A stretch of 64,000 nucleotides of DNA from Verrucomicrobiota bacterium (GTDB lineage Bacteria; Verrucomicrobiota; Verrucomicrobiia; Opitutales; UBA2995): the NCBI GenBank assembly GCA_027622555.1, contig JAQBYJ010000002.1:1-64000 (forward strand), in the 5' to 3' direction. The notes under the pieces were generated by a model that was not told the origin of the DNA, ran no database searches, and saw only the letters and a program-made list of their open reading frames with translations. Of the stretch, positions 46,210 through 55,031 are shown piece after piece (position 1 is the stretch's first letter; every line of letters starts with the position of its first letter). Both the position numbers and the translations under genes were made by a program.

Positions 46210-46661
46210 GAATATGAATTTACCGAGATGGTAAGAAAACTGAGATTTAAAGAATTGTTATGATTAATCTATCCTTGATTTACAATGTAGATTCATCCTC
46301 CGGTCGACTTGCCGAGTGTTCCTCCTTCCGCTCTCGGTCACGCAACATTGTGCGCTCCCTCGCTCCTCAGTCGTCAAGCTCGACATCTCGATCCGGTCAA
46401 GACCGCAATTCACTCGGAAATGTCGTGCGTCAATGCTACGTCGATTCGCCACCAAGGTGGCTCCTACCCTTAGATTCGGATAACGCGAATGTAGGAGTTA
46501 GCTTGCTGACGATTTTTCACACATTGACGGATCAAATATGGAGAGGCATCGAGCCGATTGCCTACGCAATTTCAATGGTGTCACCACCAATGCTGCATGT
46601 TCCTGAAGTAAAGGTAGGGTGGGATCGCCGATCGCGCCGAAATTCAAACCAATAAAATCCT
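46210..46661. other. Spacer with inverted repeats between ridA-like and PLP genes
   Basis: No supported gene in 452 nt. It holds a GTAGGAGTTAGCTTGCTGACGA half-palindrome near 46490, related to the REP-like arms elsewhere, preceded by CGTCGATTCGCCACC..GGTGGC (46438-46463), and GATCGCCGATCGCGCC near 46622. The four-gene cluster may therefore be two transcripts. Confidence 0.5.
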
Positions 46662-47882
46662 ATGATAAGCAGAAGAAAATTACTAAAACGGCTATCCAGC
46701 CTACCATTATTAGGTGGGCTTGCTGCTGGTGGGTTGGCACCGACAAAGTTACTCGCTGCAGAAAAATCCGTGAAGAGAAATTACTACGAGGAATTGGGCG
46801 TTCGGACGCTTATTAACGCCGCCGGAGCTTACACCACTCTCACTGCTTGCCTGATGCCCCGAGAAGTATTGGAAGCCTATACGGAGGCCGCTAAAGACTT
46901 TGTTTCATTAAACGATTTGCACGATGCTGTCGGCAAAAAGATTGCCGGTTTGGTGGGTTGTGAGGCCGCCATGGTTACCGCCGGAGCTGCCTCTGCCATG
47001 ACCCTGGCAACAGCCGGTGTTTTGACAGGCACCGATGAGGACAAAGCTAAACGTATCCCGATTGATCTCAGTGGCATGAAAAACGAGGTGATTGTGCAAA
47101 AAGAGCATATTGTAGGGTATACTCACGCAGTCATAAACTGTGGCATCAAGCTGGTGGTTGTTGAGTCGCGAAAGGAATTGCTGAATGCGATCAATAAAAA
47201 CACGGCCATGCTTTACTTTACTGACGTGCACAACTTTGACGGCTCGGTTCAAGAGGAGGAGTTTGTTCAAATAGGAAAGGAACGAAGCGTTCCAACTTTT
47301 AATGATGCTGCTGCCGCAGTACCGCCAAAAGAGAGTTTGTCAAGATACACCGATATGGGTTTCGACCTGGTGGCCATTTCCGGTGGCAAAGGAATTCGCG
47401 GACCTCAAAGCGCCGGGCTTTTGATTGGTCGAAAAGATCTGATTGAAGCAGCACGGTTCAATGCACCTCCTACGTCTGACCGTATTGGTCGGGGAATGAA
47501 GGTAAACAAGGAAGAAATGGTTGCTATGTGGATCGCACTGGAAAGGTACATGAAACACGATGTGGAGAAGGAGCATATGTTCTGGAAACAACAGATCGAT
47601 TGGTTAGAAGATACTCTCTCACCTATTGACGGAGTAATAACCGAGAACTTCGTTCCTCAGCGTCCCAACAATGTGCCCACTTTAAAGTTGTCCTGGAACC
47701 GGAGCAAAATCCCGGCATCTGGATTTGATATCCAAAAAGCTCTCCGCGATGGAGAACCATCCATAGAGATTGCTAGAACTCACGAAGACGGATTTAACAT
47801 CACCACCTGGATGTTGCAACCCGATCAGCTCGAAACCGTAGGTGCTCGGGTGAAGGCGGAACTTAAAAAGGCCCATGTTTGA
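46662..47882 (+). CDS. TAT-exported SelA-like PLP-dependent enzyme, copy A
   Basis: 406 residues. The start carries a twin-arginine signal (SRRKLLKRLSSLPLLGGLAA). The mature part is a fold-type I PLP enzyme of the SelA-related family that includes D-glucosaminate-6-phosphate ammonia-lyase: GVRTLINAAGAYTTLT, CEAAMVTAGAASAMTLA, the PLP-ring Asp in TFNDAAAAVPP (residue 215), and the Schiff-base Lys in SGGKGIRGPQSAG (Lys243). The family catalyses elimination of ammonia or water from amino-acid-like substrates. TAT export would carry the folded, PLP-loaded enzyme. A second copy of identical length follows. Confidence 0.9.
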   Translation: MISRRKLLKRLSSLPLLGGLAAGGLAPTKLLAAEKSVKRNYYEELGVRTLINAAGAYTTLTACLMPREVLEAYTEAAKDFVSLNDLHDAVGKKIAGLVGCEAAMVTAGAASAMTLATAGVLTGTDEDKAKRIPIDLSGMKNEVIVQKEHIVGYTHAVINCGIKLVVVESRKELLNAINKNTAMLYFTDVHNFDGSVQEEEFVQIGKERSVPTFNDAAAAVPPKESLSRYTDMGFDLVAISGGKGIRGPQSAGLLIGRKDLIEAARFNAPPTSDRIGRGMKVNKEEMVAMWIALERYMKHDVEKEHMFWKQQIDWLEDTLSPIDGVITENFVPQRPNNVPTLKLSWNRSKIPASGFDIQKALRDGEPSIEIARTHEDGFNITTWMLQPDQLETVGARVKAELKKAHV

Positions 47883-48099
47883 TCGGCCAACCACCCGATG
47901 CAATGTTAAGTTAAAACGATAGAAATTTCACTGATAAACAATGTCTCAAAACTAGAAAATATCGGCGGCAGAGCCTGCCTTCGCACAAGGCTTCGGCATG
48001 ATGCGACAGGGATGCTCTTGCCCTACCAATTCGACCAAAAAAGGTAGGGCTACTGCGTCCTCGCAGTGCCGCTCATTCACTCAAATTTGGAGAAAAATT
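47883..48099. repeat. Spacer with degenerate REP-like palindromes
   Basis: The 217 nt between the paralogous PLP genes contain two decayed inverted repeats: GGCAGAGCCTGCC near 47969, and GTAGGGCTACTGCGTCCTCGCAGTGCCGC near its end, flanked by CCCTACC. The right end gives a good ribosome site (GGAG, 48089-48092) for the next gene. Confidence 0.55.
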
Positions 48100-49320
48100 A
48101 TGCCAAGCAGAAGAACAGTACTAAAACAGTTATCGAGTCTACCAGTAATTGGAGGAGTTGCAGTTGGTGGATTAATAGGTGGCAGGGAAGTTTCCGGCGC
48201 CAGTCACTCTCAAAGAGATTATTACAAGGAGCTTGGGCTGAAAACATTTATAAATGCAGCTGGTACCTACACGGCTTTGACGGGATGCCTGATGCCCAAG
48301 GAGGTCATTGATGCCTATACCTATGCGTCAAACGAATACGTGGGGCTCAACGAACTGCAGGACGCCGTTGGCAAGAAGATTGCCGAAATGATTGGTTGCG
48401 AGGCGGCCATGGTAACGGCCGGTGCTGCTTCGGCAATGACGCTAGGGACCGCAGGTATCTTAACCGGAACCGATGACGACAAGGCCAAGAGGATTCCCAA
48501 TGATCTTAGTGGTATGAAGGACGAAGTAATCGTTCAGGAATCGCATGTTATCGGTTATTCGCATGCTATAAAAAACTGTGGCGTTAAATTGATCGTTGTT
48601 AAAACACGGAACGAGCTGATCAACGCGATTAACGACAAGACAGCCATGCTTTATTTTACGAACTATGCGAACAACGATGGTCAGGTGCAGGACAAGGAGT
48701 TTGCAGAGATTGGAAAACGATATGGTATTCCTTCATTAAACGATGCGGCTGCCGATACGCCCCCAAAGAATCGGCTTTCGATGTACATCGATATGGGTTT
48801 CGACCTCGTCACGTTTTCCGGCGGTAAGGGTATCAGGGGGCCACAAAGTGCCGGGTTGTTGTATGGAAGAAAAGACCTGATCGAGGCTGCGCGTTTTAAC
48901 GCTCCTCCCAACGGCGATCGAATTGGTCGCGGAATGAAAGTAAACAAGGAAGAGATCGTCGCGATGTGGATAGCCTTGGAGACATTTTTGAAAATGGATT
49001 TGGATAAGGAATGGAAACTCTGGGAAAAACAGATCGATCTGATTGAACGTGCGGCTTCCTCGGTGGATGGCATCACTACCAAAATTTATGTGCCGGAAAT
49101 CAACAACCATGTTCCTACACTGGACATTAGTTGGGATACTGCCAGATTCCCTATGTCGGGTACCGAATTTCAAACAGCATTACGTGATGGTTCCCCTTCA
49201 ATCGCTGTCGCCCGTCCGGCTGAAAATTCTGTCAACATTACTACCTGGATGATGGTCCCAGGACAAGAAAAGGTAGTAGCCAGACGCATAAAGGAGGAAT
49301 TGCAAAAGGCCCGCGCCTGA
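48100..49320 (+). CDS. TAT-exported SelA-like PLP-dependent enzyme, copy B
   Basis: 406 residues from the ATG at 48100; a GGAG sits 8 nt upstream, and the TAT signal (PSRRTVLKQLSSLPVIGGVA) starts there, so the longer frame from 47998 is rejected. It is a clear paralogue of copy A, same length, with the same catalytic blocks (SLNDAAADTPP with the PLP Asp, FSGGKGIRGPQSAG with Lys243). Differences cluster in loops, for example the DVHNFDGS region of copy A reads NYANNDGQ here. Two retained copies suggest either distinct substrates or a hetero-oligomer. Confidence 0.9.
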   Translation: MPSRRTVLKQLSSLPVIGGVAVGGLIGGREVSGASHSQRDYYKELGLKTFINAAGTYTALTGCLMPKEVIDAYTYASNEYVGLNELQDAVGKKIAEMIGCEAAMVTAGAASAMTLGTAGILTGTDDDKAKRIPNDLSGMKDEVIVQESHVIGYSHAIKNCGVKLIVVKTRNELINAINDKTAMLYFTNYANNDGQVQDKEFAEIGKRYGIPSLNDAAADTPPKNRLSMYIDMGFDLVTFSGGKGIRGPQSAGLLYGRKDLIEAARFNAPPNGDRIGRGMKVNKEEIVAMWIALETFLKMDLDKEWKLWEKQIDLIERAASSVDGITTKIYVPEINNHVPTLDISWDTARFPMSGTEFQTALRDGSPSIAVARPAENSVNITTWMMVPGQEKVVARRIKEELQKARA

Positions 49321-49331
49321 GCAGGGCTTTT
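49305..49331 (+). terminator. Possible intrinsic terminator after the PLP-enzyme cluster
   Basis: AAAGGCCC at the end of the coding frame pairs with GGGCTTT just after the stop codon, with one bulge and an 11-nt loop, followed by a short T run. Weak but correctly placed. Confidence 0.35.
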
Positions 49332-49558
49332 CACATATGGAACTTAATACAAATAATTTGTAGCTGCTTCAGCTGCGATTATCCTGGGAACGCCTAGCCC
49401 AAGCTTGGCATCTCTGGAATCGATTCTCAGCTAAAGACTCCTGCACCCGGCCCATTAATCTTTCACTCGAAATTTCCTTGGGAACAAGGCCTGTATTATA
49501 AAACTTATCCGGTTTTCAAAGGTCTGGATCTCCCCATCTGGTGGAGTTGATGTGTTGA

Positions 49559-50512
49559 TCACCTAACAAGGACCTGAATCTGCTCCCAGATCGGCGCGGC
49601 CTTTTTTTGAGCCTCTTCAAGTGGAAAGCCTGTTTTCGTATTAGGGCGTTTGTGTCCGCAATGGGTGAGCCAGGCATCGCGCAACAATTGCTGTCGCTCT
49701 GAAACCAAATTCTGCAAAGCCGGATCGACTTTCACTGCGGAATCGAATCCCCAATAGTTGAGTAGATTGTTCGCAATGATTCGGTGGCCGTCTTCGTTAA
49801 AGTGTACGCCATCGTTGGACATAACATAGTCAGGGTTGCTGTTTCTTTGCTCGGCGATGTATTTGAGTATCGGTCCGCGAATGTCGATGACCGCCTCAAC
49901 ACGATCATCCTTCAAAGATAGCTGCCAATTCGAATAGTCTTCCAGGACGGAGTCGTAGTTTTCGTAGATGGAAAACCAGGCAAACTTGGGAGCATCCTTC
50001 GGCAGGAGCTTTCCTTGTTTGCGTTGAGGCAAGGGATCAAAGGGTGGGGGTGTAAGCAAAATCAGTTTTGCACCCGAGGCGTGGACTTTGTTAATCAGTT
50101 CGTTGATTCCGTTTTTGTGGGCTACAAAACGATCGGGATTTTGCGGGTAATACATGCCGTCGTTCATGCCGTAGCAGGCAATCACGATGTCTGGCTTCAT
50201 GATGGTTAAAACTCGATCTAAACGCTCGTGAACATTGGGCCTGGGAAACGGATGATCCGGCTCAGACAAACCGCTCGTGGTTTCGCTGGGCAGACCCAGA
50301 TTCAGGATATCCAACTTCAACCCGGGCGCCTGTGTCAGCAGCGACGCCTCGATGAAGTTCACATATTGCTGGGTGTAGGTGTTTGAGTCGCCCAGAAACA
50401 CAACGCGCTGTCCGGATTTTAGAAAAGGAGCCTGTGGTGAACATGCCACAAAAGTTGTGAGCACTCCTGTAGCTGCAATTAACAAACGAAATCGTTTCAA
50501 ATTTTTATCCAT
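49559..50512 (-). CDS. SGNH/GDSL hydrolase lipoprotein
   Basis: A 317-residue lipoprotein (signal ending VLTTFVAC). Block I is VVFLGDSNTYTQQ with the nucleophilic Ser; block III is ACYGMNDGMYYP; block V is SNDGVHFNEDGH with the Asp/His pair. It resembles PVC SGNH hydrolases found beside carbohydrate-active genes. Likely a periplasm-facing esterase on acylated glycans. It stands alone, convergent with the PLP gene cluster. Confidence 0.9.
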   Translation of the reverse strand: MDKNLKRFRLLIAATGVLTTFVACSPQAPFLKSGQRVVFLGDSNTYTQQYVNFIEASLLTQAPGLKLDILNLGLPSETTSGLSEPDHPFPRPNVHERLDRVLTIMKPDIVIACYGMNDGMYYPQNPDRFVAHKNGINELINKVHASGAKLILLTPPPFDPLPQRKQGKLLPKDAPKFAWFSIYENYDSVLEDYSNWQLSLKDDRVEAVIDIRGPILKYIAEQRNSNPDYVMSNDGVHFNEDGHRIIANNLLNYWGFDSAVKVDPALQNLVSERQQLLRDAWLTHCGHKRPNTKTGFPLEEAQKKAAPIWEQIQVLVR

Positions 50513-50747
50513 GCTCGAAAGAATGGGACAGGATAGCGGTGATGCGCGATGATATTTCTTTTCAAGTCAACTAAGCAGTAATTAATCCGGGTAGCCGATT
50601 TGTGAGCTGATATTATTTGAGATTGTTTGGCTGTATTTTTGTCTCTCGTGACAGCAGACTTAAATCGGTTCCGACATTGACGCTCTGCCTCAACGCGGCT
50701 AAAAATTTGGTAATTCAAACCAATTATTGTTTTCAATTAATCACAGC

Positions 50748-50891
50748 ATGCACCACTTGATTCGTTTCCTGCTACTTCCCATTGGCGGAATTTGGTGTGA
50801 CCCACGATTCCTCCGGACCTTCATCCTGTTTCTCTGTACGACCACTTTGCCGATGTTGCTCAACGCGCAAACTCTGATCGACGACTTTTAA
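50748..50891 (+). pseudogene. Signal-peptide remnant of a secreted protein
   Basis: An ATG-started 47-codon frame encoding a long Sec signal (TFILFLCTTTLPMLLNAQ) and then only TLIDDF before a stop. It ends inside the 3' end of the convergent alpha/beta hydrolase gene. It looks like the 5' stump of a secreted protein gene. The large plus-strand frame at 52409, which lacks any signal peptide or start, is a candidate for the missing body. The preceding 230 nt show nothing else. Confidence 0.5.
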
Positions 50892-51943
50892 TCCGCCCGG
50901 TGCTCATTGATAAAACCCGTCACATCCTTCATTATTTGCTCCACGGTCTCGAGGGTGGCTCCGGTTCTCGTGGTGCCCCAATAGAAACCGTGCGTCACGC
51001 CGGGATATGAAATACTGGAAATGTCTTTTCCCAGTTTTTTCATTTCCGGGATCAGGATTTCGAAATTGGTTTTATAAAGACCGACATGGTTTCCTTGTAA
51101 AACCAAAACCGGGCATGTGATTTCTTTCATCCACGCGCGCATTTCTAATTGCCGTTGTGAGGTAAACAACTCCTGGGGATTTTCCATGATGCTTCTGTAA
51201 TCGGACGTTCCTGCTGATTGACCGGTTCTGGGGTCGAGAGGAACTACGGTGGCCGGTTCACCGGCTATGACGCAGGCCAGGTCAGTTTTTGATGCGGTTA
51301 CGATAGCCAGGATAGCACCGCCGCTGCCTCCATAGAGGATCACTTTGTCCGCGTCCACACCGGGGAGTGTTTTTGCTTTTTCCACAATTAATGCAGCATC
51401 GTTGACTGCATCGTAAAAGCCGGTGGGGCTTTCGTTGTTGCCTTTCCAATACGCCCTTCTTGTAGATGCGATGGTTATAAAGCCTTTTTCAAGGAAGCGT
51501 GTCTGAATTGGCTGGGTCAGTAAATTGTTTTTGAGGCCTTGCAGATTGGATTGGCCTCCTCCTCCATGGAAAAACAGAATGGTCGGGTGTGGCCCTTTCC
51601 CTGGCGGGGTTCGATAGGCAAAGCTCAGATCCACACCGTCCGCAGATTTCAACTTCACTTCCTTAACCGGAGAAATTGACTCTGGAATATCAATTCCAGG
51701 AATGTGCGATGTAGAAACAAGGTTGTCGCCTTGGGAGGGGTCGCGCTCTGCGGGGGTGTTACTTTGTTGGGGTTGTCGTGCTTTTTGGCGATGGGCTCGC
51801 GCTTCTTCGCGCGTCAACTTTCCGTCGCCATTCGCGTCCGCTTCCGGATTACTTTTGAAATAGTCCGCAACCTGCTGGTCCAACTGTGCGGATAATTGAA
51901 TGAAGAAGAATAAGGTAATGATACTTATGATGAATGTTTTCAT
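50888..51943 (-). CDS. Secreted alpha/beta hydrolase with EF-hand loop
   Basis: 351 residues. Sec signal to about 20. A single EF-hand-type loop (DANGDGKLTREEA) lies at residues 37-50, followed by a Pro/Gln/Arg-rich linker. Then an alpha/beta hydrolase: oxyanion block LFFHGGGGQSNLQG, nucleophile elbow LYGGSGGAIL, and C-terminal His in PGVTHGFYWG. It fits the dienelactone hydrolase/prolyl-oligopeptidase-like esterases. Calcium binding is inferred from the loop. Confidence 0.87.
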   Translation of the reverse strand: MKTFIISIITLFFFIQLSAQLDQQVADYFKSNPEADANGDGKLTREEARAHRQKARQPQQSNTPAERDPSQGDNLVSTSHIPGIDIPESISPVKEVKLKSADGVDLSFAYRTPPGKGPHPTILFFHGGGGQSNLQGLKNNLLTQPIQTRFLEKGFITIASTRRAYWKGNNESPTGFYDAVNDAALIVEKAKTLPGVDADKVILYGGSGGAILAIVTASKTDLACVIAGEPATVVPLDPRTGQSAGTSDYRSIMENPQELFTSQRQLEMRAWMKEITCPVLVLQGNHVGLYKTNFEILIPEMKKLGKDISSISYPGVTHGFYWGTTRTGATLETVEQIMKDVTGFINEHRAD

Positions 51944-52408
51944 AGGGGTAAATAATTGGTTTTTCAGATTCTAGACGAATTTGATCTACGGACTCAAGGT
52001 TTATGGTTCTGTAGGACGAATGATACACCAAATTCTCATCTATTGGAATTCGCGATGTGAAAGACTCCATTGAAGCATGAAAAAGAATGGAATTGTCAGG
52101 CATGCTTTCGCGGCTGAGGATCGAGCGAAAGATTGTTTCCAGCTATGTCTACCCTAATGTTTCAATCGCCTTTGAAAGAGCAGGCTTTATCTCATTAAAA
52201 TTCAGTGTGTTATGGATATTAGTATAAACTTTTCAATCACCACTATTAGTGACGTTACAAAATTGCCCTTTCGAAGGCTAAAATCAACATGCGCGAATAA
52301 CTGCGTTCCAGCCCGCAACCCGCTTGGTTACGTAGAATACTACGCTCCCGCGCTTGCTTGCAAACTGCGCCTTGTTCTTCATCACATCTAGATTTTTTGA
52401 AACTATGA
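51944..52408. other. Spacer with a structured, possibly mobile segment abutting a broken gene
   Basis: No gene supported. From about 52255 to 52400 the sequence is dense in short inverted repeats, including CGTAGAATACTACG (52332-52345) and GCGC..GCGC around 52355. It ends next to the point where the following open frame begins without a start codon, so this may be the edge of an insertion or deletion. Confidence 0.4.
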
Positions 52409-54916
52409 GGTGAAGACACCTGGAACTTTTCGGCGTCCAATTCGAAACTCAACGGCGACGCATCCGAAGGCGTTGAGTTCATCAACAAAGGAAGCGGAAC
52501 CATTGGCCGCACGGGCGGTGGCATCGCGCGTATGGAGATTCCAATGACCAATGAAGGAGGAAGCTTCAATATTGAGGATGGCCAGCTGAATATCATCAAA
52601 ACATCCGACATTGAAGGTGGTTCGATTGGCGTGGCTGGAAACTCCACCCTGCAATTCCAAAATATCGCCGGGCAGCTGATCACCTTCACTCAAGACACCG
52701 CAATAAGTGGCGTGGGCAATGTGGTCTTCGCAGGCGTAGGCAAGGTGGTGGTCGACGGCAACCTGTCCTCACGGCTCACGTTTCCGGACTCAACCAGCGG
52801 TTTTTATTTTGCCAATGGCAGCACCGTCGAAATCAACGGCACGGTTACCAATCTAAGTTTTGGTGAAGCCCTGTGGAATGGTACCTATGTCCAGGGAGAG
52901 GGAGAATACATCAACGAGGGCACTTTGGAAATCCAGGGACAGAGGTTGCTGACAACTCTGGTAAACAATCCAGCGGGTGTCGTAAATCAAACCGGTGACT
53001 TGCAGTTGGCGGGCGGCACGATCAATATTCAGGAAAACTCCGTCTACAACCTGTTCAACGGAAACGTTGTCAACGGTGGCGGAGTCAACGAACTGGTGGT
53101 TCTTGGTTCGTTAAACAAAAAAGCAAGCAGCACACTTTCCTCGACCATCCATGTTCCTATCAAAGCACTCAACAATGCATTGATCGCGGTAGAAGCGGAT
53201 GCCACCAAAGACCTTTTCTTAAACGCGGGAGGTGTAATCAGTAATAAGACCAAGCTTTCAATAGCCGCAAGAGGCAGCCGGCTTCTACTCCAATCAGGCA
53301 CTTTCACTTCAGGAGAACTGGGGTCTGAAGTTGAAGTCGAGGGAGGAGGAAAATTTGTTATTTCCTCCAATGCAAATTGGACGCTGAACAATCCGGGGGA
53401 TCGAGTATTTTTTCGTCAATATTATATTGAAGATCTTTTGGAAACTTCCAGGGGTGTTGATCTATTGGGAACATTAAAGGCAGCGGCTGGGGCAAGCTTT
53501 ATGAACGAGAGTCTTTTTTTCTGGAACGGCGGAACTATCGAAGGCGGAACCTCTAGCATACCAGCCTTTTTAAACGTAAATTCAAATACCACCGAGCTTG
53601 TTGCCTGGGTCCAAATCGAGGGAAACTGTACGTTAAACGGATTTTTTCGGAACGAGTGGACAGTAACCATGGAGACAGGAAGCCTCAACCTGACAGAAGG
53701 CAGTGAATTCCAGAATCACGGTGGTTTCGGTGTCAACTCCGGAAGCTCATCCATTCTTGGACCAGGGACATTCATGAATTACGGTAGTGTTACCGCGGAA
53801 GGAAATGTCAATGTTTCGAGTAGATTCCATCCGAACAATGGTACTGTTTTCATCCTTGGCTCCCACTCCGGATCGATGACTCTCACCAACCTTATTGATA
53901 CGGTCGAAGACGATACTTTGAAACTGGGGAAATGGGTGATTTTCGAAAACGGCACCTTGAACATACCCGGACATACCATCAAAAGAGTTGGAGCTGGTGC
54001 CGAAGTTGAATTTCACAAAGGAGCAACTTTTCCTCAATTTCAACCCGACTTGATTGAACCCGGTGGCAATGTCGTTTTCAAAGGCGATTTCGAATTTCCG
54101 GGTGCCTTGAATAATGCAGGCAAGTTGCTCAGTGAATCGGCGCGACTGAACGCAACCAAGGTTGAAAACGAATCCAATGGGAAAATTGAATCAGCCCTGC
54201 AATTTCTCAACGAATCCATCGTTATAGCAAAAGGCAACGTACCCTTTGAGTCAGTGACCTACGAAAAGGGCTTCGCGGTTTCCGAAGGCTTCGAAAACGC
54301 CGGCTACCTCTATCCAGGTGGAACAGGCGCGCCTGGCTACTTCCCAATTACCGGTGAATTTACTCAAACAGCCTCCGGCATCATCGACCTGGAACTGGGT
54401 GGCAAAACCAACGCAGCCGAAACGCCTGCGGAATACGACCAGCTCGCCGTGATCGGAACCGCCACACTCAATGGCAACCTGCTGGTCCGTTTCCTGGATG
54501 ACTTTGCCGGCGCCATCCAGGCCTCCGACAGCTTCACCATCCTGAAAGCCACCACCATCACCGGCGCTTTTTCCAACGCGCCGAACGGGGGCCGGGTCCA
54601 CCTGGTCGACGACACGGGTTCCTTCCTCGTCACCTACTCGGAGAAGGACGTTACGCTTACTGATTTCCAACCCGGACCCGGCGAAGATGCGCCTGAGGAG
54701 CCAACTCTGGTTGTGGAATTTTCCGAAGGGACCAACTCCGCAACCCTCTCTGTTATTGGAGATCCGGGGGAAGCCTATTTCCTGGAATCTTCGTTGAAAT
54801 TTATTGGTTGGGATATTATCACGGAAGTCCTGCTCGACGAACAAGGGATGGCCGTTCACCAGCAGCCATTAAACGTGGAAGCAACTCAGCATTTCTTTCG
54901 CACCCGAATCAAGTGA
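52409..54916 (+). pseudogene. Large secreted beta-helix/surface protein, 5'-truncated
   Basis: An open frame of about 835 codons that begins directly after a TGA and has no ATG, GTG or signal peptide until the Met at 52532, inside the repeat region. The protein consists of many degenerate beta-strand repeats rich in N, G and E with words such as FINKGSGTIGRT, FANGSTVEINGTVTNL and NYGSVTAEGNVNVSS, predicting a beta-helix like those of autotransporter-type or pectin-lyase-like surface proteins. The end has a PEYDQLAVIGTATLNG domain common in verrucomicrobial surface proteins, then a linker and a 70-residue tail. No enzyme motif seen. Probably non-functional as it stands. Confidence 0.65.
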
Positions 54917-55031
54917 TTCCACTCAAAAGTTTTAGTTCACACATCTTATGCTTCACACTTTCCCTACTCGCCAACAAATTCTCGAATCTTCAGCTCGAAG
55001 ACAAAATCACAATACTCACTTACCAAAAAAG

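Noticed and set aside
46210-46661. Small protein in the spacer before the first PLP-enzyme gene
   Set aside because: Open frames on both strands coincide with inverted repeats and lack conserved features.
47998-48099. N-terminal extension of the second PLP enzyme
   Set aside because: The extension is translated repeat DNA; the ATG at 48100 has a GGAG site and starts a TAT signal.
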